In this document: piece after piece, positions 1-7,481 of the stretch
Layout: every line of letters begins with the position of its first letter
Numbering within the stretch: position 1 is the stretch's first letter
From: Candidatus Margulisiibacteriota bacterium
GTDB taxonomy: Bacteria; Margulisbacteria; Riflemargulisbacteria; GWF2-35-9
Direction of reading: 5' to 3'
Assembly (NCBI GenBank): GCA_028715625.1
Contig: JAQURL010000009.1
Location: 1-51,289, forward strand
DNA: 51,289 nt
Made by a program: the position numbers and the translations under genes
The notes under the pieces: generated by a model
Told to the model about the DNA's origin: nothing
Databases searched by the model: none
What the model saw: the letters and a program-made list of their open reading frames with translations, nothing else

Positions 1-494
1 TGGGTTCTTGTCAGACCATTAGTTTCAAGAAAATTTTCCCAGATTTCTTTATTTTCCGGATTACCTTTGATGCTAATGGCGTTAAAAAGTATTTGGCTCA
101 AGGTATCACCTTTTTTTACTTTTAAATCTTTTTGCAGGGCAGAGAAATTTAACTTCATTAAATTTTGTGTGACTTCATCTGCAGGTTTTGGAGTTTTTTT
201 GGGTTCAGGCTGAGCTTTCCCCTGGAAAACTTCAATTGTCGGAATATTCAGACTTTGCCCGATGCGCAGTTTATTTCTATTCTCCAGCTTGTTGGCACTA
301 TCCAGACTATCAACAATATCAATAATGCTGGTAGTTTGTAATCCGGGATGTTCTTTTTTGAGCCGCTTAGCTATTTTCCATAAAGAATCATTTTTGTGTA
401 CTTCATACTGTTCTCCAGGATTAATTGCATAATTTACTAGAGTGCCTGACTTATTTTTAATTGCTGATTTTTCTGATACCTGTAAAGCACACAT
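1..494 (-). CDS. LysM-repeat protein, C-terminus cut by window edge
   Basis: Reverse-strand reading frame open from the ATG at 494-492 to the left edge, so at least 164 residues with the C-terminus missing. Two LysM-like modules are visible: one near residues 29-88 (YEVHKNDSLWKIAKRL at its start, LRIGQSLNIP at its end) and the beginning of a second near residue 124 (KVKKGDTLSQILFNAI). They are joined by a Pro/Lys-rich linker (EPKKTPKP). LysM modules bind peptidoglycan or chitin-type glycans, so a cell-wall or envelope role is likely. The chosen start has no clear Shine-Dalgarno sequence and no signal peptide follows it, so the true start may differ. It diverges from the lipoprotein gene at 607. 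Confidence 0.72.
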   Translation of the reverse strand, partial: MCALQVSEKSAIKNKSGTLVNYAINPGEQYEVHKNDSLWKIAKRLKKEHPGLQTTSIIDIVDSLDSANKLENRNKLRIGQSLNIPTIEVFQGKAQPEPKKTPKPADEVTQNLMKLNFSALQKDLKVKKGDTLSQILFNAISIKGNPENKEIWENFLETNGLTRT

Positions 495-550
495 GATAAA
501 TTAAATATGCCCTGTTTTTAATTTTATTAAACCCGTCTTTGAAAAAATCA

Positions 551-579
551 TGGTCTGCTAAAACATGTTGGCCTATAAT
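551..579 (+). promoter_or_regulatory. Candidate promoter of the acetolactate decarboxylase gene
   Basis: A consensus -10 box TATAAT lies at 574-579. A poor -35 (TGGTCT, 551-556) sits 17 bp upstream. The distance to the ribosome-binding site (AAAGGAGG, about 594-601) and the ATG at 607 fits a short leader of about 20 nt. Confidence 0.45.
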
Positions 580-606
580 TGTTACAGCATCAAAAAGGAG
601 GACTTT

Positions 607-1314
607 ATGAAAATTTTAAAAACAGGTCTTATTTTAGTTTTATGTATAAGCTTAATCAGCTGTTCAGGCAGGCAGGCTAAAATTCCTGTAATCTATCAGT
701 TTTCCACCATACAAGCGCTGATGAACGGTCAGCTGGAAGGCAAGCTGAGTTTTAAAGAGCTTAAGAAACACGGCAATACAGGCATGGGAACTTTTGAAGG
801 TCTGGACGGTGAGATGATCGAGTTGGATAACCATTTTTATCAGATCAAAGCAGACGGCAGTGTGAACAAAGTAAAAGATACATTAAAAACTCCTTTTGCT
901 ACGGTTATTTATTTTCATCCGGTCCAGGAGCAAAATGTCTCAGAATCAATGACCTTAAAGCAGTTTACAGATAAGCTGGAAAAAGAAACCAAAGCTGAAA
1001 ATTCTTTTTATGTTATCAAGATAACCGGACTTTTTTCTACCATGAAAACCAGAAGCGTGCCCAAACAGGAAAAGCCCTATCCGGGTCTGGCAGAAGTTGT
1101 CAAAAAACAGTCTGTTTTTGATTTTGATAATATCCAGGGTACGGTTGTAGGCTTTAAAATGCCTAAATATATCGGAGGGGTGAACGCGCCCGGTTTCCAT
1201 TTCCATTTTATTTCCAAAGACAAAAAAAATGGCGGTCATGTGCTGGATATGAAAATAGCGAAGGTAAAAGTAGAGATAGAACCGATTAAAAAGATCAAAA
1301 TTACTTTAAATTAG
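607..1314 (+). CDS. Acetolactate decarboxylase, predicted lipoprotein
   Basis: Alpha-acetolactate decarboxylase converts 2-acetolactate to acetoin. The family signature is clear: GTFEGLDGEM in the middle, then a C-terminal block reading TVVGFKMPKYIGGVNAPGFHFHF, shown here in shortened form as GFKMPKY...PGFHFHF...GGHVLD, whose HxH plus downstream His are the zinc ligands of the family. The ATG at 607 is preferred over an in-frame start at 565 because a strong AAAAAGGAGG site precedes it and because it opens directly into a lipoprotein signal: MKIL, a hydrophobic stretch, then the lipobox LISC with Cys19. The product should be exported and lipid-anchored, unlike the cytoplasmic enzymes of most fermenters, although exported homologues are known in some bacilli. 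The gene stands alone; no acetolactate synthase is next to it. Confidence 0.88.
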   Translation: MKILKTGLILVLCISLISCSGRQAKIPVIYQFSTIQALMNGQLEGKLSFKELKKHGNTGMGTFEGLDGEMIELDNHFYQIKADGSVNKVKDTLKTPFATVIYFHPVQEQNVSESMTLKQFTDKLEKETKAENSFYVIKITGLFSTMKTRSVPKQEKPYPGLAEVVKKQSVFDFDNIQGTVVGFKMPKYIGGVNAPGFHFHFISKDKKNGGHVLDMKIAKVKVEIEPIKKIKITLN

Positions 1315-1387
1315 TAGGTTTAGGTTGTTTGCAAAAACGTCCATTTCGATCGAACAGATTGAAATTCATGCTGTGTCAAGGATATAT

Positions 1388-1486
1388 CGTCATTCCGAGC
1401 GTAGTCGAGGAATCTTTAGATGATAAAAGACAGTATTTTTAAATATACAGATCCCTCCATTACGCTGCGCTCCAGTCGGGATGACG
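1388..1486. repeat. MITE-like imperfect palindrome
   Basis: Arms CGTCATTCCGA (1388-1398) and TCGGGATGACG (1476-1486) pair with one mismatch, and the inner GAGGAATCT/AGATCCCTC segments also pair imperfectly. The shape resembles small non-autonomous palindromic repeats common in bacterial intergenic DNA. It fills most of the 323-bp gap between 1315 and 1637; I see no gene in that gap. Confidence 0.6.
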
Positions 1487-1637
1487 TTGGTATGATGTCA
1501 TCTCAATGTCAAAAATATCTTTTGGACATAAACTTTACAAAAGTTTTTTTTAAAAAAGCAACATTTTTTTTCAATACAAAATAAGAGACTTAAAGCACGA
1601 TATTTATAGCAAAGTAAATAAATCTTGGGGGATAGAT

Positions 1638-2831
1638 ATGACAACAAATGATGTAATAATGGGCTCAAACAGAGTATCACAAGCAAGTGGAACATCACAA
1701 GCAGACAGTGCTTCATCCTCTGGCGAAGGCAGCTTGATTAGTAGCCGTTCAGGTAGCGTGGAACTGCCTTCTTCTTATGGCACACCTGCGGTGTCTACAC
1801 TTTCTCTTAATGAAAGCGGTGATGGAGATGTTAGCACTATGGCTTACAGCGAGGAAGGTGGAGGCTTTACAGATTCCAGGAGTGAAAGTGGAGGAGGGAT
1901 AAAAACGCACGAATCTCCTTATGCCACAACGAATTCCTTAAACGAAGAAGGGGGAGGTCTTCGGACACATGAATCGCCGATAACAACTATGGCATATGGT
2001 GAAGAGGGTGGTGGTATCGAAACTCATATGGGCCCGATATTAACTCATGAAAATCCTGTTGAGACCCATAAGGCCCCAGACGGAACTTCATATCAGGATT
2101 ATTCGGCAGAAGTAGAAATTTTGAAACTAATCACTAAAATTAATAATGGTGAGACTATAACCGCGGAAGAAATGTATCTGGCTATAAAGAACGGTATTTC
2201 GGATCTTGACGCTCACGGAGCAAGCCTGGAAAACGTTGATTTTAATACTTTTTTTGGCAGATATTCCGATCATTTATCTGACGGCGCTAAAAAAGTGATG
2301 GAAATTTACAATATTTATGCTGAGAAACACGCATACAGCGGCGGAATCACTGAAAGTGAAGCCAATACGATGTTTGAGGAAATGTCCCAAATTTCTGATC
2401 CTGTTGCTACAACCGCGGGCTTGAATGAAGAAGGCGGAGGGGTAGAAACTCATACCCCGCCATTAACACACGAAGCACCGGATGGGACAACCGTATATCA
2501 GGACGATACAGCTAAAGCGGAGATTTTGAAACTAATCACTAAAATTAATAACGGTGAAACTATAACTGCCGATGAAATGTATCTGGCTATTAAAAACGGG
2601 ATTTCCGATCTGGATGGAAAAGGCGCAAGTACAGAATTTTCAGATTTTAATAAATTTTACTGGGAATACCAGGACCATTTGTCAACAGGCGCTAAAGACG
2701 TCATGAAAATTTATGGCGCTAAAGCCGCGGAACATGAGTTTACCGGTGGAATTCCCATTGGTGAACTCGACACCATGCTTGAAGAAATGGACAAGGTGGA
2801 CGATGCTTATATACTATTAAAAACAGATTGA
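1638..2831 (+). CDS. Repetitive protein; candidate multi-core graspetide-type RiPP precursor
   Basis: 397 residues, no homologue recognised. The ATG at 1638 follows a GGGGGA ribosome-binding site. Residues 1-50 are Ser/Thr/Gln-rich without a signal peptide. Residues 53-147 and 258-283 carry cassettes built from two alternating motifs. The first is TTxxxxEE followed by GGG: TTNSLNEE (97-104), TTMAYGEE (116-123), TTAGLNEE (258-265), with variants STMAYSEE (66-73) and STLSLNES (53-60). The second is THxxP, seven copies (from residues 90, 110, 129, 136, 143, 271, 277). Two similar helical domains (about 157-250 and 293-388), each containing the shared stretch ILKLITKINNGETIT, follow the cassettes. 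TTxxxxEE is the known core of plesiocin-type graspetides, in which an ATP-grasp ligase links Thr hydroxyls to Glu carboxyls. The next gene encodes exactly such a ligase. The helical domains could act as docking domains. Alternative: an ordinary low-complexity protein. Confidence 0.7.
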   Translation: MTTNDVIMGSNRVSQASGTSQADSASSSGEGSLISSRSGSVELPSSYGTPAVSTLSLNESGDGDVSTMAYSEEGGGFTDSRSESGGGIKTHESPYATTNSLNEEGGGLRTHESPITTMAYGEEGGGIETHMGPILTHENPVETHKAPDGTSYQDYSAEVEILKLITKINNGETITAEEMYLAIKNGISDLDAHGASLENVDFNTFFGRYSDHLSDGAKKVMEIYNIYAEKHAYSGGITESEANTMFEEMSQISDPVATTAGLNEEGGGVETHTPPLTHEAPDGTTVYQDDTAKAEILKLITKINNGETITADEMYLAIKNGISDLDGKGASTEFSDFNKFYWEYQDHLSTGAKDVMKIYGAKAAEHEFTGGIPIGELDTMLEEMDKVDDAYILLKTD

Positions 2832-3086
2832 ACAGCCACAATAGCTGTTAACGACTCAACAAGTGCTGCAGGTGAGTACAAGGATGTTATAACTGAAATT
2901 CTTATTAATCAGGCTAAAAGAGACCTGGTCACCAATCTCAGAACTGCGGTTTTTTCGACAAGTACAAGCACAGACTCTACAGCTAATGATGAAACAAAAA
3001 AGCAGGATGTGGTAAAAAAGGCTGATGTGATAGTACCAAAAAATACGGTTAAAACTGATACGGTGGATTACAAGACTAACAATTAG
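2832..3086 (+). other. In-frame 84-codon extension beyond the TGA stop at 2829-2831
   Basis: Directly after the TGA ending the gene at 1638, the same frame stays open for 84 codons to a TAG at 3084-3086. The encoded segment is Thr/Ser/Lys/Asp-rich (for example ILINQAKRDLVTNLRTAVF, STSTSTDSTANDETKKQD) and resembles the composition of the upstream protein. It has no ATG in frame of its own. A hairpin AACAGC/GCTGTT with a 7-nt loop occupies 2831-2849, right at the stop. This may be a nonsense mutation, a sequencing error or readthrough. TGA is a normal stop elsewhere in the window, so genome-wide recoding is unlikely. Confidence 0.5.
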
Positions 3087-3149
3087 ATACTGACAGATTT
3101 TTTAGATACGGATTTTGGTCAAATGATCTGAAATAAACAGATATTATGT

Positions 3150-3155
3150 TATACT
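3150..3155 (+). promoter_or_regulatory. Candidate -10 box just upstream of the maturase start
   Basis: TATACT ends 11 bp before the ATG at 3167, where no Shine-Dalgarno sequence is visible. If used, transcription would begin at or next to the start codon and give a leaderless mRNA. No good -35 box is present, so this is tentative. Confidence 0.25.
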
Positions 3156-3166
3156 GATTTACGGTC

Positions 3167-5110
3167 ATGACCAATCTCCGTATCATCTGGGATATCACTT
3201 CTCGCTGTAATTTCAGCTGTAAACATTGCTACTTTAAAGCTTCGCCGAATGACGAACAAAAAGAGTTCAGCCTTGAACAATCAAAAATTTTTTTACAACA
3301 AGTCGCAGATGCCGGGATAAAACATGTTTCACTTACCGGTGGCGAACCTCTGTTACGTAAAGATATTCTGGAAATTCTAGGTTTTGGAAAATCTTTGGGA
3401 CTATCTTTTTCTTTAGCGACTAATGGGGTGCTTTGCACAGAAGAAATCCTTCAGGAACTAAAAAGAATCGGCATACGAAGCATCCAAATCAGTCTGGACG
3501 GGCCGGATAAAACCACTAATTTGCAAATCAGGGGTAATTCGGAAATTGACTATTACCTGGCAATTAAAGCTATGAGAATGGCTCGTGATCTGGGATATAC
3601 AGTGACAATGGGGGTTCTTCAACACAAACTCACATTGGACAGGGTCCCGGAATTTCTGGCTTTGGCCGAAGCGCTGGGTGTGCATTATCTACGTTACTCG
3701 GCAATAATTCCGGTTTATTATAAGGAATTAAAAAAAGATTATAATGCTATTTTACCTGACATTGAGCAGCAAAAACGTTTTTACGAATATGTTCGAAATG
3801 TTTCTCAAAAAAAAGTAAGGATTTTGCTGGACTGCCCCTGCGGCCCAGTATGGGAAGGGCAGAAACATTATTGTACAGCCGGCAAACATTCGGTTTATGT
3901 TAATGCGAAAGGTGAAGTTTTTCCCTGCTCAACCCTGGCTTTCGATGAGTTTTCGTTCGGTAATGTCTTAAACGGCTCGCTGGGAGAAATTTTAAACAAA
4001 GGTGTTGAGTTCAGGCAGACAGTTACGAAAAAAGACAAAAAAGGCAAGTGCGGCAAGTGCGCTAATGATTCCTGCAGCGGTGGTTGCCCGGGGCTTATCT
4101 ATGCTTTTTCCAAAAGACTGTATTTATCCAATCCTTTTTGTTCTTTTTATGTAAAACAATCAGAAAACAAAGAGGTGCAAGCCGTAAATAATAATGATAT
4201 AAAAAAATCCGTAAGAAAATCAATAATAGTTTTAAGCCATAAAGACGAACAGCATGCCCGGCACATTAAAAAATTATTGGAAGAAAAAGGGGAAGAATCA
4301 TACTTTCTTGACTGGAGACAGTTTCCTGAAAATATTCAGCTATCATATTCACCTACTCAGAGTTTTCGCAGCGGACTTATTATCGATAATTCTGAAATAG
4401 ACGTTAAAAGTGTATTCTGGCGCTGGTATCACAGCCCTGTCGTTCATACAAGCGGGCCCGATTATCAGATTGACTTAAAGAATGCTGAAGCTGCTATAAA
4501 AGGGTTTATGGGACAACTGGACTGTCTTTGGGTTAATCCGCCGGACAGCTACTATCTGCATTGGTGCAAACCTTTGCAGCTGACAAAGTTCAGAGAAGCA
4601 GGTCTACCATTGCCAAAAACTCTTATTACCAATAATTTAGGAGATATCAGGGAATTTTTGGGAACCTATAAAACTTCAATTATTCATAAGCCGGTACAGG
4701 GTGGATATCACACTCAACTATACAGCACACAGGAAGAGGAAGAATTTGCCCAAAATTTAAAAACGTTACCGGTCACTATTCAGGAATATATTGAAGGATC
4801 AGATATCCGGGTTTACATAATCGGCCAAAAACTTTATGCCGTGAAAATAGTGACTGATGCTGTGGACTTTCGTAACGACAAACAGCATAAACTGGAACGT
4901 ATAGATATACCAGAAGTCTTGGCTCAGCAGTGCTGGACAGCTGCACAGGTTTCAGGATATGTGTTTACGGCAATTGATATCAAACAGGACAAAAATGGAA
5001 ATTATTTTTTTCTGGAAGCCAATCCCAGTCCCATGTTCATGCATGTGGAAAATGTTACAGATTATCCTATAAGCAAGGATTTAACGGATCTTCTTTGTGG
5101 CGGCAAATAG
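3167..5110 (+). CDS. Fused radical SAM/SPASM - ATP-grasp peptide maturase
   Basis: 647 residues joining two RiPP enzyme types. Residues 1-340: radical SAM with CxxxCxxC (C14, C18, C21) and GGEP (58-61), then a SPASM-like region with C223, C225, C236, C254, C295, C298, C303 and C307, suited to auxiliary Fe-S clusters. Residues about 350-645: an ATP-grasp ligase of the graspetide (MvdC/MvdD-like) type, with the pre-ATP-grasp opening IIVLSHKDEQHA, VFWRWYH (about 416), WVNPPDS (about 455), LITNN (about 485), a DIR triplet (546-548) like the DxR signature I recall from these ligases, and EANP (E617, N619) for Mg-ATP. Expected chemistry: ATP-dependent ester or amide macrocycles plus a radical modification, in the cytoplasm. 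It follows the TTxxxxEE protein; the gap is 81 bp from the end of that frame's extension. Separate ATP-grasp and SPASM partners are known as grasp-with-spasm systems; a single-chain fusion is unusual. No exporter or protease is adjacent. Confidence 0.9.
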   Translation: MTNLRIIWDITSRCNFSCKHCYFKASPNDEQKEFSLEQSKIFLQQVADAGIKHVSLTGGEPLLRKDILEILGFGKSLGLSFSLATNGVLCTEEILQELKRIGIRSIQISLDGPDKTTNLQIRGNSEIDYYLAIKAMRMARDLGYTVTMGVLQHKLTLDRVPEFLALAEALGVHYLRYSAIIPVYYKELKKDYNAILPDIEQQKRFYEYVRNVSQKKVRILLDCPCGPVWEGQKHYCTAGKHSVYVNAKGEVFPCSTLAFDEFSFGNVLNGSLGEILNKGVEFRQTVTKKDKKGKCGKCANDSCSGGCPGLIYAFSKRLYLSNPFCSFYVKQSENKEVQAVNNNDIKKSVRKSIIVLSHKDEQHARHIKKLLEEKGEESYFLDWRQFPENIQLSYSPTQSFRSGLIIDNSEIDVKSVFWRWYHSPVVHTSGPDYQIDLKNAEAAIKGFMGQLDCLWVNPPDSYYLHWCKPLQLTKFREAGLPLPKTLITNNLGDIREFLGTYKTSIIHKPVQGGYHTQLYSTQEEEEFAQNLKTLPVTIQEYIEGSDIRVYIIGQKLYAVKIVTDAVDFRNDKQHKLERIDIPEVLAQQCWTAAQVSGYVFTAIDIKQDKNGNYFFLEANPSPMFMHVENVTDYPISKDLTDLLCGGK

Positions 5111-5150
5111 GCATCAGTTTATCTGCAAAGCCTAAATTAAACGGCCTGCC

Positions 5151-5179
5151 ATGACCGGTTTTAATTTTTATGTTACAAT
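5151..5179 (+). promoter_or_regulatory. Weak promoter candidate before ftsK
   Basis: A -10-like TACAAT (5174-5179) with a partial -35 ATGACC (5151-5156) 17 bp upstream, in the 106-bp gap between the maturase gene and ftsK. A 13-codon ORF (5186-5227, MKKIRCLVLAYGC) lies between this and ftsK and overlaps its start out of frame. Confidence 0.3.
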
Positions 5180-5216
5180 TAAAAAATGAAAAAAATACGC
5201 TGCCTGGTGTTAGCTT

Positions 5217-7466
5217 ATGGCTGCTAAGAAAAATTCCCCCGAACGCTTTGAGCAGCATTCCAAGGATGATCTGGTAAAACGAGAAATAATCGGCATTATT
5301 ACTCTGGCTTTGGCTGTATTTCTATTCCTGGGCAATACTTACGAACAATCTACCGGAATAATAGGCGGGTTTATATTCGGGACGTTATTTAACATTTTTA
5401 TCGGTCATGGCAAGCTTATTCTGCCTTATTTTATAGGTATTACCGGATTGCTGATACTTTTTGGACGTGATTTTACCCGGGAGAAAACCACAGTGCCGGG
5501 TATTTTCTACGGCTATCTGGTTTATCTCATTTATCTGGAAGTCGAAAGCGGCAGAACATTCTCTGCCTTTCAATTATTGCCGATTGCTGAGCATGCCGGT
5601 GGAATTATCGGTTATTTATTCGCTTTTTTATTACACAAAATAGTAGGGTTTTCCGGGCTTAAAATTGTCCTCATTGCTTCGGTTTTCATTGCGATGATGC
5701 TTATTTTTAATGTAACTTTGGCTGAAGCCATAGCCGTGCTAATGTTTTCGGTTAAGAAAGTCGTGGATTTCATAAGAGCTATTATTTTTTACAAACGGCC
5801 GTCAACAGAAGAAGCGAAAGAAAACCCCAAAGCTGTCCAGGCCAAAACAGAAGAAATTCAGGCAGATATTGAAAAAAAGAAAAAAGTTGTGGAACCGAAA
5901 ATTATTGAAGAAGTTGTCGTAAAAAAGAAAAAAGCTGTAGAGGAAGAAAAAGAACTTGATCTGGACAGGGCTCAGCGGATCGACAAATTTGATGATGATT
6001 TTGAGCTTCCGGACCTGAAACTTCTCGCTGATATTACCGTACCCAGAGACAACATCAAAAAAGTTGAAGAAGAAATCAAACTGACCATCAGAAAACTGGA
6101 AGAAACCCTGGAAAGTTTTAAGGTAAACGCCAGAGTAGTGGCCACGAGCCAGGGGCCGTCTGTAACCCGTTATGAAATTCAGCCGGGTTTCGGAGTTAAA
6201 GTCAGTAAGATTGTAGGTCTGGCTGATGATATAGCACTAAACCTGGCAGCGCGTGGAGTGAGGATTGAAGCGCCTATTCCAGGCAAGTCCGTGGTAGGAA
6301 TTGAAATACCCAATAATATTATGCAGATGGTAACCATGCTGCCGCTGGCCAGAGATGAAAAGTTTTTATATTCTTCTTCACCTTTGTTTATAGCGCTGGG
6401 TAAAGATCTGGAAGGCAAGTCTACATATATTGACCTTACAAAAATGCCACATTTGCTGGTGGCCGGCGCTACCGGCTCCGGTAAGTCGGTATGTATCAAT
6501 TCTATTGTCATAAGCTTGTTGTTACGCAACACACCGTCAACTGTACGCTTCATCATGATTGACCCCAAGAAGGTGGAACTCAGTGTTTATGATGATATCC
6601 CGCATCTTATAGCACCGGTGGTGACCGACCCCAAAAAAGCGGCTGTAACTTTACGCTGGTGTGTGCGCGAGATGGAAAGACGCTACGAGGAACTGGCCAC
6701 GTTAGGTGTCAGGAATATTGACGGATTTAACGAAAAGATAGATGAACTGCATATTCAAAAAGAAAAGATGAACGAAGAACAACAGAAAGAATTTTTCATA
6801 CCGCAGAAACATACTTATATAGTCGTTATCATCGATGAACTCGCGGACTTGATGCTGGCAGCCGCCTCGGAAGTGGAAACCAGCATTGCCCGCATTTCAC
6901 AGATGGCCAGAGCAGTAGGTATACACTTGGTTATAGCCACGCAGCGTCCGTCAGTGGATGTTATCACCGGGCTGATTAAAGCCAATGTGCCGTCGCGAAT
7001 AGCCTTTGCCGTATCCAGCCAGATAGACAGCCGCACCATACTGGATTCCATGGGCGCGGAAAAACTTCTGGGAAAAGGGGATATGCTCTATAAACCGGTG
7101 GGTTCTATGCAGCCGACAAGGGCTCAGGGAGTATATATTTCAGACAAGGAAGTTCATTCTATCGTCAAGTTTGTTAAGTCTCAAGGTAAACCTGAATATC
7201 TACAGGAAGTTGTAAACCTGAAAGCAGAGGACCTGGAAGATTTGAAGAAAAGCGCAGAGTCCGGTGCTAACGGCGGGGATTTCGACGAATTTTATAATGA
7301 AGCCAGGGAAATTGTGATACAAAGTAAAGTGGCTTCTATCTCTTATATTCAAAGAAAGCTGAGAATTGGGTATAATAGAGCAGCACGTATAATGGAACAG
7401 TTGGAGGAAGCGGGGATAGTTTCTTCGGCTGACGCGGATGGTAAGAACCGCAAAGTGATAGTTTAA
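5217..7466 (+). CDS. ftsK: DNA translocase FtsK/SpoIIIE
   Basis: Septum-located ATPase that pumps the chromosome terminus and assists dimer resolution. 749 residues in the standard order: an N-terminal membrane domain with about four helices (residues 22-190), a charged Lys/Glu linker (about 195-255), the alpha/beta motor with Walker A GATGSGKSV (about 417-425) and Walker B IVVIIDELADLM (about 534-545), and a C-terminal winged-helix gamma domain (about 690-749, ending SSADADGKNRKVIV) that would read KOPS-type DNA signals. The linker is short compared with E. coli. The ATG at 5217 lacks a strong ribosome-binding site and overlaps a 13-codon ORF, so translational coupling is possible. hom follows after 15 bp. 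Confidence 0.96.
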   Translation: MAAKKNSPERFEQHSKDDLVKREIIGIITLALAVFLFLGNTYEQSTGIIGGFIFGTLFNIFIGHGKLILPYFIGITGLLILFGRDFTREKTTVPGIFYGYLVYLIYLEVESGRTFSAFQLLPIAEHAGGIIGYLFAFLLHKIVGFSGLKIVLIASVFIAMMLIFNVTLAEAIAVLMFSVKKVVDFIRAIIFYKRPSTEEAKENPKAVQAKTEEIQADIEKKKKVVEPKIIEEVVVKKKKAVEEEKELDLDRAQRIDKFDDDFELPDLKLLADITVPRDNIKKVEEEIKLTIRKLEETLESFKVNARVVATSQGPSVTRYEIQPGFGVKVSKIVGLADDIALNLAARGVRIEAPIPGKSVVGIEIPNNIMQMVTMLPLARDEKFLYSSSPLFIALGKDLEGKSTYIDLTKMPHLLVAGATGSGKSVCINSIVISLLLRNTPSTVRFIMIDPKKVELSVYDDIPHLIAPVVTDPKKAAVTLRWCVREMERRYEELATLGVRNIDGFNEKIDELHIQKEKMNEEQQKEFFIPQKHTYIVVIIDELADLMLAAASEVETSIARISQMARAVGIHLVIATQRPSVDVITGLIKANVPSRIAFAVSSQIDSRTILDSMGAEKLLGKGDMLYKPVGSMQPTRAQGVYISDKEVHSIVKFVKSQGKPEYLQEVVNLKAEDLEDLKKSAESGANGGDFDEFYNEAREIVIQSKVASISYIQRKLRIGYNRAARIMEQLEEAGIVSSADADGKNRKVIV

Positions 7467-7481
7467 CGAGAGGGGGTCAAT

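Noticed and set aside
2829-2831. TGA as a reassigned codon (Gly or Trp)
   Set aside because: Other genes here end sensibly at TGA directly before the next start (for example 35258-35260), so TGA acts as stop.
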